Source of the DNA: Bacteroidia bacterium
GTDB lineage: Bacteria > Bacteroidota > Bacteroidia > Flavobacteriales > Flavobacteriaceae
Direction of reading: 5' to 3'
NCBI GenBank assembly: GCA_030428865.1
Contig: JAUIEK010000003.1
Span: 310,001 to 374,000, forward strand
DNA: 64,000 nt
Made by a program: the position numbers and the translations under genes. Shown piece after piece: positions 53,702 to 62,996 of this stretch. The notes beneath the pieces were generated by a model, which saw only the letters and a list, made by a program, of their open reading frames with translations, was not told the DNA's origin and did no database searches. Position 1 is the stretch's first letter, and each line of letters opens with the position of its first letter.

Positions 53702-54376
53702 TTAAGAGGCGCTAAGCTCTTTTTCTATAATTTGATTAATAAAATTGAAACTGATTTCTGTAAAATCTTTAAACACATAATCCGCATTCGATAATACTTT
53801 GCTGTCTCCTATTCCGATTGATAACATGCCTGCAGAATTAGCCGCTTGAATTCCCGCCAAAGAATCTTCAAAAACCACACAGTTTTTAGGTTGTACTCGA
53901 AGTTTTTCTGCCGCTACTAAAAACACCTCTGGATCAGGTTTTGCTTTTGTTACTGAATTGCCATCAACAATTGTTTGGAACTTGTTGAAAAGCCCAACTT
54001 TAGTGAGAATTGCTTTTGCATTTTTACTAGCAGATCCTAAAGCCACAGGAATTTTATTATCAACTAAATAATTCAATATTTTTGGTACGTTAGGTAAAAT
54101 TTCAGAGCTACTCATCTTGCTTATATAAGATAAATAATCTGCATTCTTTTTTCCCATGAGTTCCATGAACTTATCTTCAGACAATTGAAGATTTCCCCAA
54201 GACAGAATTTTCTCTAAAGATTTAACTCTGCTTACTCCTTTTAGCTGTTCATTTTGTGTTTCTGTAAAATCGATTCCAAGGCTATTTGCTAGCTTTTTCC
54301 AAGCTAAAAAATGATATTTTGCTGTATCTACAATAACGCCGTCTAAATCGAAAATAAAGCCAACTCTTGTTTTCAT
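53702..54376 (-). CDS. pgmB: Beta-phosphoglucomutase
   Basis: A 224-aa HAD-superfamily phosphatase-like mutase. The catalytic aspartates are in FDLDGVIVDTAKYHFLAWKKL (DxDGV motif, Asp10 as the nucleophile and Asp12). The cap helix region, PVALGSASKNAKAILTKVGL, contains motif II (SAS) and the conserved lysine follows (KAKPDPEVFLVAAEKL). CVVFEDSLAGIQAANSAGM is motif IV. It turns beta-glucose 1-phosphate from the GH65 phosphorylase into glucose 6-phosphate. Next to GH65 in many maltose operons. Confidence 0.95.
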   Translation of the reverse strand: MKTRVGFIFDLDGVIVDTAKYHFLAWKKLANSLGIDFTETQNEQLKGVSRVKSLEKILSWGNLQLSEDKFMELMGKKNADYLSYISKMSSSEILPNVPKILNYLVDNKIPVALGSASKNAKAILTKVGLFNKFQTIVDGNSVTKAKPDPEVFLVAAEKLRVQPKNCVVFEDSLAGIQAANSAGMLSIGIGDSKVLSNADYVFKDFTEISFNFINQIIEKELSAS

Positions 54377-54382
54377 ATTGTT

Positions 54383-55720
54383 TTAGTTTGTTACAACGTC
54401 ATCTACATCTTTTACTCTAAAAACAAGTGCTGCAGCAAGTAAGAAAGAAGCTCCGCTAAGCACGAGAGCATAAATAGGTTGATTATTATATGCATACTTT
54501 ACTAACGGGCCTCCTATAAACGCATTCAATATTTGTGGTAAAACAATGAAGAAGTTGAAAATTCCCATATAAACTCCCATTTTTCTTGCAGGAATAGAGC
54601 CTGCTAAAATCGCATAAGGCATTGCTAGTATACTCGCCCAAGCAATTCCTACTCCAATCATAGAGAGAATAAGCCATTCTTTTGATGGCATTACGTAAAT
54701 GGATAACAATCCTAGCCCTCCTATTAAAAGAGAAATTGTATGTGTTTTTTTTCTACCTACTTTTTTTGCTATAGCAGGTAAAAGAAATGCATACAATGCC
54801 GATACGAGGTTATAGATTCCAAACAGAAATCCAACCCAATCACCAGCGTCCTGAAAAGCCTTACTATGAGTATCTGAAAGATCTAGCTGATAAATATGAG
54901 ATGCTATAGCTGGAGTAGAAAACACCCACATACCAAAAAGCCCAAACCAAGAAAAAAATTGAACCCATGCTAACTGTCTCATCGTTTGAGGCATCATTTT
55001 AAAATCTCTAAAAATGTGAAGCAAGCTAGATTTTTCTTCAACTTCTTCTACATCGTCTTCTAATTGTTGTATTTCTTCTGGTGAATATTCTTTAGTTGTA
55101 AAAACAGTAATTAAAATGCTAATTAACAAAACTGCTGCTCCTAAAATAAACGATAATAATAAACTCAATGGCACTGAACCTTCTTCTGCTTGATTAGATA
55201 TTCCAAAAAAATTAGTCAGCGCATAAGGAAGCCATGAACCTACAACTGCTCCTATTCCAATAAGAACTGTTTGAATACTAAATCCCAATGTTCTTTGATC
55301 TGATGGTAAAAGATCTGCTACTAGTGCTCTAAAAGGCTCCATAGCAATATTGAATGAAGCGTCCATAATCATTAACATTCCGGCTCCTACCCAAAGAGCT
55401 GGCATAAAAGCAGTAAATAAATCGGAGTTAGGCATTAGAACTAATCCCGCAGCAGCGAAAATGGCTCCTACTAAAAAATAAGGTCGCCTTCTACCCAAAC
55501 GAGTCCAAGTTCTGTCACTATAATAACCTACAATAGGCTGAACGATTAAACCTGTTAGCGGTGCTACAATCCAAAACCAAGATAATTCATGAACATCGGC
55601 TCCAAAAATTTGAAGAATTCTACTTGCATTGGCATTTTGAAGGGCAAACCCCATTTGAACTCCTAAAAACCCGAAACTTAAATTCCAAATTTCTAAGAGA
55701 CGTAATCTACGCTTTTTCAT
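54383..55720 (-). CDS. MFS sugar transporter, maltose/SLC45-like
   Basis: A 445-aa protein with about 12 TM helices. The N-terminal IWNLSFGFLGVQMGFALQNANASRI, with a PIVGYYSDRTWTRLGRRRPYFLVG loop (MFS motif A, GYYSDR and RRRP), is typical of the glycoside-pentoside-hexuronide/SLC45 group, which includes proton-coupled maltose/sucrose carriers (MalT). The cytoplasmic loop between TM6 and TM7 is acidic (YSPEEIQQLEDDVEEVEEKS). It probably brings maltose from the periplasm to the GH65 phosphorylase. It starts just ahead of pgmB (6 bp). Confidence 0.9.
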   Translation of the reverse strand: MKKRRLRLLEIWNLSFGFLGVQMGFALQNANASRILQIFGADVHELSWFWIVAPLTGLIVQPIVGYYSDRTWTRLGRRRPYFLVGAIFAAAGLVLMPNSDLFTAFMPALWVGAGMLMIMDASFNIAMEPFRALVADLLPSDQRTLGFSIQTVLIGIGAVVGSWLPYALTNFFGISNQAEEGSVPLSLLLSFILGAAVLLISILITVFTTKEYSPEEIQQLEDDVEEVEEKSSLLHIFRDFKMMPQTMRQLAWVQFFSWFGLFGMWVFSTPAIASHIYQLDLSDTHSKAFQDAGDWVGFLFGIYNLVSALYAFLLPAIAKKVGRKKTHTISLLIGGLGLLSIYVMPSKEWLILSMIGVGIAWASILAMPYAILAGSIPARKMGVYMGIFNFFIVLPQILNAFIGGPLVKYAYNNQPIYALVLSGASFLLAAALVFRVKDVDDVVTN

Positions 55721-55780
55721 TATCGTAATGATTGATTAATACTACGATAAGCGCTGTGACTTATCAATTAAATTTTTGTG

Positions 55781-55806
55781 TGTGGAATGTAATTTATTGA
55801 TAAATC
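55781..55806 (+). repeat. Shared leader motif, copy 1
   Basis: TGTGGAATGTAA followed by TTTATTGATAAATC. A near copy at 57007-57032 (TGTGGAATGTAA, ATTTATTGTTAATC) lies at the expected start of the susC transcript. This copy lies between the MFS transporter and the LacI gene. A TAAATTTTTG-like element precedes it. It may be a shared regulatory or RNA element. Confidence 0.35.
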
Positions 55807-55862
55807 TTTTTGGAGGCGTAAATATATAACTTTTTTTATAGTGCTTGTAAAAAAGAAAAAAA

Positions 55863-56873
55863 TTAGCTCGATTCTCTAATATTCAAATTACTTGAAACAA
55901 CTTTAGTTCTGGGAGCAAACGTTTCACCTTCGTTTTCAATTCGTTCTATCAATAATTCTACAGCTTGTTTACCCATTGTATATCCATGTTGTACAATCGC
56001 TGAGATTGAAGGAGTAGAAAATTCTGAAATTAAACCGTCTGTAAACCCTACAACAGCAACATCTTCTGGCACTCTTAGTCCGTTTTCTTTTGCAGATCGA
56101 ATTGCATTTGCAGCATAGATTTCATTCACGGCAAAAATAGCATCAATATCTTCTTTAATTATTCGGTCAATTTGAGGTTTTACATCTTTCTCATCGTCTA
56201 TTTCTATAATTCGCTCTCTTAAAACCGGCATATTGCTTTCTTTCAAGGCTTTTGCATATCCATTCTGCCTTAAAAGACCAACATTTACATGCTCTGGAGT
56301 TCCTAAAAAAGCTATTTTTTTTCTACCTCTATCTATAAGATGTTTTGTTGCTTTATACCCAGCACCTATATCATCAACAATAACTTTATCACACTGAATA
56401 GAATCAATTACCCGGTCAATAAGAACTAATGGTATTTCTTCATTTACCAAATCTATAAAATGATTAAACTTTTTATTTTGAAGCGTTTCTTTTGCTATTG
56501 AAACTAGTAGCCCATCAACACTACCATTTGACAATACTTTCAAATTATCTACTTCACTTTGATACGTTTCATTAGAAAAACAAACAATTACTTGATACCC
56601 TTTTTCTCTGGCTCCATTTTCGATACCATTAATTACTGTAGAAAAGAAATGATGAACAATTTTTGGCAAAATAACACCTATAACTTTTGTTTTTTGATTT
56701 CTTAGCTGTAGCGCTAAATTATTGGGTTTGTAATTATAATGGTCTGCATACGCTCTTATCTTATCTTTTGTTTCGGTGCTAATCTCATGGCTATCACGAA
56801 GGGCTTTTGATACAGTAGAGGTAGAAACCCCCAATTCCTTTGCAATTGTTTTAATGGTAACTTTTTGCTTCAT
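55863..56873 (-). CDS. LacI family transcriptional regulator
   Basis: A 336-aa repressor. N-terminal HTH: VTIKTIAKELGVSTSTVSKAL with the TVS recognition helix, and the hinge helix NNLALQLRNQKT. A periplasmic-binding-protein-like domain (about 60-336) follows with VIGVILPKIVHHFFSTVINGIE, DRVIDSIQCDKVIVDDIGAGYKA and AVVGFTDGLISEFSTPS. It would sense a sugar (maltose-type effector inferred from context) and control both arms of this locus. The perfect palindrome at 56946-56959, divergent to susC, is a good candidate operator, also for autoregulation. Confidence 0.93.
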   Translation of the reverse strand: MKQKVTIKTIAKELGVSTSTVSKALRDSHEISTETKDKIRAYADHYNYKPNNLALQLRNQKTKVIGVILPKIVHHFFSTVINGIENGAREKGYQVIVCFSNETYQSEVDNLKVLSNGSVDGLLVSIAKETLQNKKFNHFIDLVNEEIPLVLIDRVIDSIQCDKVIVDDIGAGYKATKHLIDRGRKKIAFLGTPEHVNVGLLRQNGYAKALKESNMPVLRERIIEIDDEKDVKPQIDRIIKEDIDAIFAVNEIYAANAIRSAKENGLRVPEDVAVVGFTDGLISEFSTPSISAIVQHGYTMGKQAVELLIERIENEGETFAPRTKVVSSNLNIRESS

Positions 56874-56945
56874 TTTTTAGAACATTCTCTTTTTTCTGCC
56901 TCGTTTTTTAATTAGTTTACAATTTTAGGTAAAAAGTTTTTAACA

Positions 56946-56959
56946 CGAAAACGTTTTCG
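56946..56959. promoter_or_regulatory. Perfect palindromic operator (LacI type)
   Basis: CGAAAACGTTTTCG is a perfect 14-bp palindrome with the central CG typical of LacI/GalR operators. It is in the 198-bp divergent region, 15 bp upstream of the susC -33-like TTG and 73 bp from the LacI start. In Bacteroidota maltose loci regulators can bind such sites to control susC. Confidence 0.75.
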
Positions 56960-56974
56960 GTTAATGTATAGCAA

Positions 56975-57003
56975 TTGTGTAACCATTTTAAACTATATAT
57001 TCG
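56975..57003 (+). promoter_or_regulatory. Promoter of the susCDE operon
   Basis: TTG at 56975-56977 is followed by an 18-nt spacer and TATATTCG at 56996-57003, a one-mismatch form of TAnnTTTG. Transcription would start near 57010, leaving about 60 nt of leader before susC. The operator palindrome lies just upstream, so an activating or repressing regulator there could control the promoter. Confidence 0.6.
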
Positions 57004-57006
57004 GGC

Positions 57007-57032
57007 TGTGGAATGTAAATTTATTGTTAATC
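57007..57032 (+). repeat. Shared leader motif, copy 2
   Basis: TGTGGAATGTAA followed by ATTTATTGTTAATC. It begins 4 bp after the susC -7 element, so it would sit at the very 5' end of the susC mRNA. It matches the copy at 55781 in all but 2-3 positions. Confidence 0.35.
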
Positions 57033-57071
57033 TCAAATCAAATTTACGGTTATTATATAACAACAACATAA

Positions 57072-60000
57072 ATGAAAAAACTTAAATTATTGTTAACTGG
57101 CACTCTTTTGTTTGCTGCTTTTTTTTCTTTTGCTCAACAGACAGTTAAGGGTATTGTTAAAGACAAAGCAGTAGGCGAAGGTCTTCCTGGGGTAAGCGTT
57201 GTAATAAAAAATACAACTAAAGGTACTTATACAGATTTCGATGGAAATTTTATGCTTGATAATGTAAAAACAGGAGACATACTTGTGTTTACTTACATTG
57301 GTTTTAATAGTAAAGAAATAATACTAAAAAATAGTTTCAATTTAATTGTAGAACTAGAGGAAAGCGCAGAACGATTAGACGAAATTGTAGTTGTGGGATA
57401 TGGTACCACAACAGTAAAAGATGCTACAGGTTCTGTAGATGTTATCTCTTCTAAAGATTTTAATAAAGGATCTATTATTTCTACAGATCAATTGCTTAAT
57501 GGTAAAGCTGCCGGAATACGGATTACCAATGCTGGCGGATCTCCTGATTCTGCCCCAAATATTAGAATTAGAGGAGGTTCTTCTCTAAACGCTCAAAACA
57601 GTCCGTTAATCGTTATTGATGGAGTGCCTATTGGTAATGACAACCCTGCTGGTGTATCTAACCCTTTAACTCTTGTAAACCCTAACGATATTGAGAGTTT
57701 TTCTATACTTAAAGATGCATCTGCTACGGCTATTTATGGTTCTAGAGCATCTAATGGAGTTATTATTATTACTACTAAAAAAGGAGTTTCTGGCAAGTTC
57801 AAGTATAATTTTTCTACTGATACATCTATAAGTGATGTGAGAGAAGGCTTAGATATGATGACAGGAAGTGAATATGTTCGATTTATTCAAGAGTTTTATC
57901 CTTCTCGTATACAACAATTAGGAGTTCCTAGTGGGTCTATTCAAACAACCGAGCAAGTAATCCAAACAATTGATAATAGAGCAATTTACAATACAAACTG
58001 GCGAGATGCGATATTTAGAACAGCCATTACATCAAATACCAACTTTAGTGCAAGAGGAAACATCTTTGAAAAAATTCCGTTTAGAGGTTCTATAGGTTAC
58101 ACTAACGCAGAAGGAATTGTTAAAACTGATGATTATGAACGAGTAAGTGCTTCTTTTAAATTAACACCTAAACTACTAGAAGATAACCTAAAAATAGATA
58201 TAAACGCAAAAGCTATTTTTGCAGAAAAAAATGCAATTGATGCAGATGGAGCTATTGGAGAAGCATTAAGTTTTGACCCTACAAAACCTGTTTTTGATAC
58301 ATCTTCTAACAACCGATTTGACGGATACTATTTAACAACTTTTGATGATGGTAATTTTCGAAGAATTTTCCAGTCTAATCCATTGGCTAGGTTAGAACAG
58401 CGTGAAAGACCCGAACGCGTTTTTCGTTTTTTAGGAAATATGGAATTTGATTACACAATGCCTTTTTTACCTGAGCTTAAAGCAGTTGTTAACCTTGGAT
58501 TAGATGCTTCTCGGTCTAAAATTGAAGAACGATTTAGCGACAATGCTTTTGAAACATATAGGTTTGATGCTTCAAATTCAGACATTGAATCAAATTTTGT
58601 TTTTAATCCTGGAGTAAATTTTAGAGAGCGTCAAAACATTACAAATACAACTTTTGATGCTTATTTAAAATACACTAAAGAACTCAAAAATAATATAGTT
58701 AGTCGCTATGATGTACAAGCAGGGTATGCCTATCAAAATTTTAAAAATGACGGAAACCAAGATCGCTTTCAATATAATCCCAATACAGGTTTGCGAGAAG
58801 TTCTAGAAAATCCTGCAAATCCAACCAATAGATATTATAACGAATTAAATTTACAATCGTTCTTTGCTAGAACGAATATTACCATTAACGAAAAATATCT
58901 TGTTACTGTTTCTTTTAGAGCAGATGGATCGTCTTTATTTACAAAGAATAATCGTTGGGGATATTTCCCGGCAGCAGCGCTAGCATGGCAAGTAGATGAA
59001 GAAAAGTTTTTAGCAAACTCCAAAGTAATACAATCTTTAAAACTTCGTCTTGGCTGGGGAGAAACAGGTCAACAAGACATCACAGGTGCAGTAGGTTATT
59101 ATCCTTCTATTCCTTTATTTTTAGCAGGTGATGCCAATAGTCAATATTTACCAAACTCATCGTTATACTCTGCGTTACCATTCAATCCAAATCTAACTTG
59201 GGAAAAAACTTCTACCTTTAATATAGGAGTTGATTTTGCACTTCTAAAAAACAATCTCATATCAGGTTCGCTAGATTTTTATAGAAGAAACACAAGAGAT
59301 TTACTAGCTGAAGTTCCTACTCCTCCAGGGCAAGCACTAACAAATGCTTTTATTGATAATGTAGGAAGAACAGAAAGTGAGGGGTTTGAACTGAACACAA
59401 ATATTAACCCTATTAACACAAAAAACTTCTCTTTCTCTATTAACAGCAATCTTTCATACAACAATACGAAAGTGACAGATTTACAAGGGTTAAATAGTCT
59501 TGATGCAGGAGGTGGTTTACGAGGTACAGGTTCTAATTTACTCCGAGATGCTGTGGGGCAACAAGCAGGAAGTGCATTTGTTTTTAGACAAATATATGAT
59601 CAATCAGGAAACCCAATACCTAATGCATTTGTAGACATAAATGGCGATAATCGAATAAATAACGATGATCGTTATTATAAACAAATAGCACCAAATTGGA
59701 CGTATGGGTTTGGCTTAAACTTTACCTACAAAAATTGGGATTTAAGTTCTAGTTTTAGAGGGCAAATTGGCGGAAATGTATACAATTTACCCTTATTAAA
59801 TTATGGTTTTACAGATAGTGCTACTTCTTCAAGTCAAAATAATTTAACCAATGTGCTAAATTTTTACAGTGGTGCTGCAAACTCAGTATTTGGAGATGTA
59901 AATGTGGTTAATGGCAACGGTCAATTTTCTGATTATTATCTAGAAGACGCCTCATTCCTTAGATGTGATAATATTGCTCTTGGATATCAGTTTGGAGATA

Positions 60001-60158
60001 TGATTAAAAATGGTTCTGTAAGACTTTATGGTTCTGTTACAAATCCATTCATTATCACAAATTACTCTGGACAAGATCCTGAAAATTTTGACGGAATTGA
60101 TAATAATTTTTATCCTAGACCTACTGTTTATACAATTGGTATCAATTTAGATTTTTAA
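57072..60158 (+). CDS. SusC/RagA family TonB-dependent outer-membrane receptor
   Basis: A 1028-aa protein: signal peptide 1-22 (MKKLKLLLTGTLLFAAFFSFA), a carboxypeptidase-regulatory-like domain at about 25-105 (VKGIVKDKAVGEGLPGVSVVIKNTTKGTYTDFDGNF), the SusC TonB-box region DEIVVVGYGT, a plug (VDVISSKDFNKGSI, then NIRIRGGSSLNAQNSPLIVIDGVPIG and SFSILKDASATAIYGSRASNGVIIITTKKG), and a beta barrel to the C-terminus. It transports alpha-glucan oligosaccharides across the outer membrane with its SusD lid, powered by TonB. Divergent from the LacI gene. Confidence 0.96.
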   Translation: MKKLKLLLTGTLLFAAFFSFAQQTVKGIVKDKAVGEGLPGVSVVIKNTTKGTYTDFDGNFMLDNVKTGDILVFTYIGFNSKEIILKNSFNLIVELEESAERLDEIVVVGYGTTTVKDATGSVDVISSKDFNKGSIISTDQLLNGKAAGIRITNAGGSPDSAPNIRIRGGSSLNAQNSPLIVIDGVPIGNDNPAGVSNPLTLVNPNDIESFSILKDASATAIYGSRASNGVIIITTKKGVSGKFKYNFSTDTSISDVREGLDMMTGSEYVRFIQEFYPSRIQQLGVPSGSIQTTEQVIQTIDNRAIYNTNWRDAIFRTAITSNTNFSARGNIFEKIPFRGSIGYTNAEGIVKTDDYERVSASFKLTPKLLEDNLKIDINAKAIFAEKNAIDADGAIGEALSFDPTKPVFDTSSNNRFDGYYLTTFDDGNFRRIFQSNPLARLEQRERPERVFRFLGNMEFDYTMPFLPELKAVVNLGLDASRSKIEERFSDNAFETYRFDASNSDIESNFVFNPGVNFRERQNITNTTFDAYLKYTKELKNNIVSRYDVQAGYAYQNFKNDGNQDRFQYNPNTGLREVLENPANPTNRYYNELNLQSFFARTNITINEKYLVTVSFRADGSSLFTKNNRWGYFPAAALAWQVDEEKFLANSKVIQSLKLRLGWGETGQQDITGAVGYYPSIPLFLAGDANSQYLPNSSLYSALPFNPNLTWEKTSTFNIGVDFALLKNNLISGSLDFYRRNTRDLLAEVPTPPGQALTNAFIDNVGRTESEGFELNTNINPINTKNFSFSINSNLSYNNTKVTDLQGLNSLDAGGGLRGTGSNLLRDAVGQQAGSAFVFRQIYDQSGNPIPNAFVDINGDNRINNDDRYYKQIAPNWTYGFGLNFTYKNWDLSSSFRGQIGGNVYNLPLLNYGFTDSATSSSQNNLTNVLNFYSGAANSVFGDVNVVNGNGQFSDYYLEDASFLRCDNIALGYQFGDMIKNGSVRLYGSVTNPFIITNYSGQDPENFDGIDNNFYPRPTVYTIGINLDF

Positions 60159-60168
60159 AAATACAATC

Positions 60169-61722
60169 ATGAAAAATAAATTTCTTTTACTTATATATAT
60201 AGCACTGTTTGGTTTTTATTCTTGCTCAAATGATTTAGACACTCAGCCAAAAGTTGAACTAACATTTGAGGAATTACTTGCTAATGACCCAAATGCCATA
60301 GATGGAATCATATCGAGGCTTTATGCTTCATTCGCACTAACTGGACCAAGTGGACCAGGAAGTTCAGACATTGACAGCCCTGATGCTGGTGAAGGCGCTT
60401 TTTTACGAGCGATTGTAAATCTACAAGATTTTACTGCAGATGGCATGAAAAACAGATGGGGAGATGATGGTTTAGATCAATTAACTACTACTTCTAATTG
60501 GGATGAAAATAATAAGTTTTTCAAATTATTATATGATAGAGCCTATTTTACAATTCCTCAGTGTAACAATCTTATCCAAATTCTACAAGCTATAGAAGTT
60601 CCCAACAAAGAAAACGTTATTGCAGAAACACGTTTTTTAAGAGCGCTTGCTTACTATTATTTAATAGACACTTTTGGAAAAGGAGTTTTAGCTACTGATG
60701 AAAACTTTGGTCAAACTCAACCGCTGCCCGAAGCTTCACGCCTCGAATTATTCAACTATGTTGAATCTGAATTACTAGCTATTGAGCCTATCATTGCAGA
60801 AACTAGTGATTATGGAAGAGCGAATACATATGTAATAGATATGCTTTTGGCAAAACTTTATTTAAATGCAGAAGTATATACAGGAACGGCTCGTTGGGAT
60901 GATGCAGCTACTTATATAAACAAAATAATAAATAATGGTCCTTATTCATTAGACTCGAATTTTGTTAGGCTGTTTTCTGCTGATAATAGTAGCTCTCCAG
61001 AAGTTATATTTCCACTATTAGCTGATCCATTAATTAGTCAGAGTTATGGAAATACTACATACATCGTTAATGGTAATTTAAGTCCAGATACAATGCCGCT
61101 ATCACAATTTGGAGCAACACAAGGATGGACAGGTCATAGAGCTTCTAGCGGCTGGTATGGTTTATTTGGAAGCAATGCAACAGAGTTAGAAAATTCAACA
61201 GATATTAGAGCGAGTTTATTCTGGACAGATGGACACAACTACGAAATGACTGACTATAGAGAATGGACAAATGGTTTTCCTTCTACAAAATTTAGAAATA
61301 CACAATCTGATGGAAGTGGAACCCCAACCGATTTTTCGGGTACAGACTTCCCTCTTTTTAGGCTAGCTGATGTTTATTTAATGTATACAGAACTTGCTGT
61401 ACGGGGAGCAAACAATACTTCATTGAGCACAGCAGTAACGCTAATAAATGAATTAAGAGAGCGATCAAATGCAAGTACTATAAATATAGGGCAATTAACG
61501 CTGGATTTCATAATTGACGAGCGTGGCAGAGAGTTAAACTTAGAAGGACATAGAAGATCCGATCTAATTCGTTTTGACAAGTTCACGGGCAATAGTTATC
61601 TATGGCCGTGGAAAGGAGGAATCGCTCAAGGAACTACCATTCCAGAAACTTACAGGGTGTTTCCAATTCCTTTAACGGCATTACAAGCAAATCCAAATCT
61701 TACTCAAAATTCAGGTTATTAA
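60169..61722 (+). CDS. SusD/RagB family glycan-binding lipoprotein
   Basis: A 517-aa lipoprotein with signal MKNKFLLLIYIALFGFYSC (lipobox YSC, C19). The N-terminal SusD-like domain has YDRAYFTIPQCNNLIQILQ and FLRALAYYYLIDTFGKGVL (the TPR-like helix pair typical of SusD). The C-terminal region, RLADVYLMYTELAVRGA, then NELRERSN and LTLDFIIDERGRELNLEGHRRSDLIRF, is diagnostic. It forms the lid on the SusC barrel and binds oligosaccharides. The gene starts 10 bp after susC and is co-transcribed. Confidence 0.95.
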   Translation: MKNKFLLLIYIALFGFYSCSNDLDTQPKVELTFEELLANDPNAIDGIISRLYASFALTGPSGPGSSDIDSPDAGEGAFLRAIVNLQDFTADGMKNRWGDDGLDQLTTTSNWDENNKFFKLLYDRAYFTIPQCNNLIQILQAIEVPNKENVIAETRFLRALAYYYLIDTFGKGVLATDENFGQTQPLPEASRLELFNYVESELLAIEPIIAETSDYGRANTYVIDMLLAKLYLNAEVYTGTARWDDAATYINKIINNGPYSLDSNFVRLFSADNSSSPEVIFPLLADPLISQSYGNTTYIVNGNLSPDTMPLSQFGATQGWTGHRASSGWYGLFGSNATELENSTDIRASLFWTDGHNYEMTDYREWTNGFPSTKFRNTQSDGSGTPTDFSGTDFPLFRLADVYLMYTELAVRGANNTSLSTAVTLINELRERSNASTINIGQLTLDFIIDERGRELNLEGHRRSDLIRFDKFTGNSYLWPWKGGIAQGTTIPETYRVFPIPLTALQANPNLTQNSGY

Positions 61723-61739
61723 TTTAATATTTATTGGTT

Positions 61740-62870
61740 ATGGGAAAATATATTAAAGGAATCTTTAGCTTACAAACAGCGTTTTTATGTTTAATATCAG
61801 TAAATATCTCTTGTGATAAAGACACTAAAGATTTTATAGCAAATTCAACACCTGAATCATTCATACTTACTGACTTAACAGTAGCACAAGTAGAATTAGA
61901 CAGAATAAATACAGAAGATCCTGCGATTACACTTTCTTGGGAAGATGTAAGTTATGGCGTGCCTACAGTAGAAAACTATACAATAGAAATTAGCGATAGT
62001 GAAACATTTGAAAATGTTCACATTACCCAAATACCTTCAGGAAACTTTACCTATACATTTTCAATGGTTGAACTTAACAATGCCACAGCTGATATAGAAC
62101 TGCCTCCTTTTCAATGGAACGAATTGTATTTAAGAGTTTCATCATCACTAGGAGCTAACCAAAGTAATATTTCTTATTCCAATGAGGTTACTCTAATGGT
62201 GTATCCTTTTATAGATGCTCCTTTTAAAGGATATTATTTGGTAGGAGATGCTACAAGTGCCGGCTGGAGTAATGACAATAACAATCACCCATTGTTTAGA
62301 GATCAAGATTCTCCAAATCCTTATTTTTATACAGGGTACTTTAATGCTGGAGCCTTTAAATTACTAGAAGAAAAAGGAAGCTGGCATCCTCAATGGGGAA
62401 ATAATGATGGAGTGTTAGGAGTAAGTGGAGAAGATGGCAGTAACGAACCTGGGATTTTTTCAATCCCAACTGCAGGGTATTATACAATCGCTTTTGACTT
62501 AATTCTCGAAGGCTCTTCTTTTTCAATAACACCTTACGATGAAACAGGATCAACAACTTATACTGCTGTTGGCATTATTGGTGCTGCTGTTGGTGGCTGG
62601 GGCGATGCAGATGAAATCAACATGGTACAAGACGTTAATAACCCACATTTATGGTACGCTCTAGACGTTAACTTTACTCAAGGAGAACAGTTTTTAATTA
62701 GAGCTAATAATGCATGGAGCAATGTTTGGAGGTATAATAATTCCAACTCCTTTTTGTACGGTCAAGCTTTTTTAGGTGATGGAAATAACTTTTCTTTTGA
62801 AGAAACTACTGGAAGTTATGATGTTTGGTTTAATGATCTTGATGGCAGTTATGCAATTATCCCAAATTAA
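61740..62870 (+). CDS. SusE/SusF-like outer-membrane glycan-binding lipoprotein
   Basis: A 376-aa lipoprotein; ATG 61740 is preferred to TTG 61734 and gives MGKYIKGIFSLQTAFLCLIS with lipobox ISCDKD at about residue 26. A SusE-type N-terminal beta domain (LTWEDVSYG-like TLSWEDVSYGVPTVENYTIEISDSETF) is followed by two starch-binding-type modules: FKGYYLVGDATSAGWSNDNN (about 160-265) and VGIIGAAVGGWGDADEINM (about 275-376). Surface exposed; it helps hold glycan near SusCD. The next feature is a strong terminator, which closes the operon. Confidence 0.9.
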   Translation: MGKYIKGIFSLQTAFLCLISVNISCDKDTKDFIANSTPESFILTDLTVAQVELDRINTEDPAITLSWEDVSYGVPTVENYTIEISDSETFENVHITQIPSGNFTYTFSMVELNNATADIELPPFQWNELYLRVSSSLGANQSNISYSNEVTLMVYPFIDAPFKGYYLVGDATSAGWSNDNNNHPLFRDQDSPNPYFYTGYFNAGAFKLLEEKGSWHPQWGNNDGVLGVSGEDGSNEPGIFSIPTAGYYTIAFDLILEGSSFSITPYDETGSTTYTAVGIIGAAVGGWGDADEINMVQDVNNPHLWYALDVNFTQGEQFLIRANNAWSNVWRYNNSNSFLYGQAFLGDGNNFSFEETTGSYDVWFNDLDGSYAIIPN

Positions 62871-62905
62871 ACTTTACTAAACCCCTATTTCTTTGTGCTT
62901 AATAT

Positions 62906-62940
62906 AAAGCCCTCATTTTGATAATGAGGGCTTTCTTTGT
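62906..62940 (+). terminator. Intrinsic terminator of the susCDE operon
   Basis: AAAGCCCTCATT, loop TTGAT, AATGAGGGCTTT form a 12-bp hairpin followed by CTTTGTT. It lies 36 bp after the SusE/F-like stop and should end the susCDE transcript. Confidence 0.85.
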
Positions 62941-62996
62941 TACTTCAAAATCTTGGAGTACATTTGCTCCATTCGATATCTTTTACCTGATAGTCA

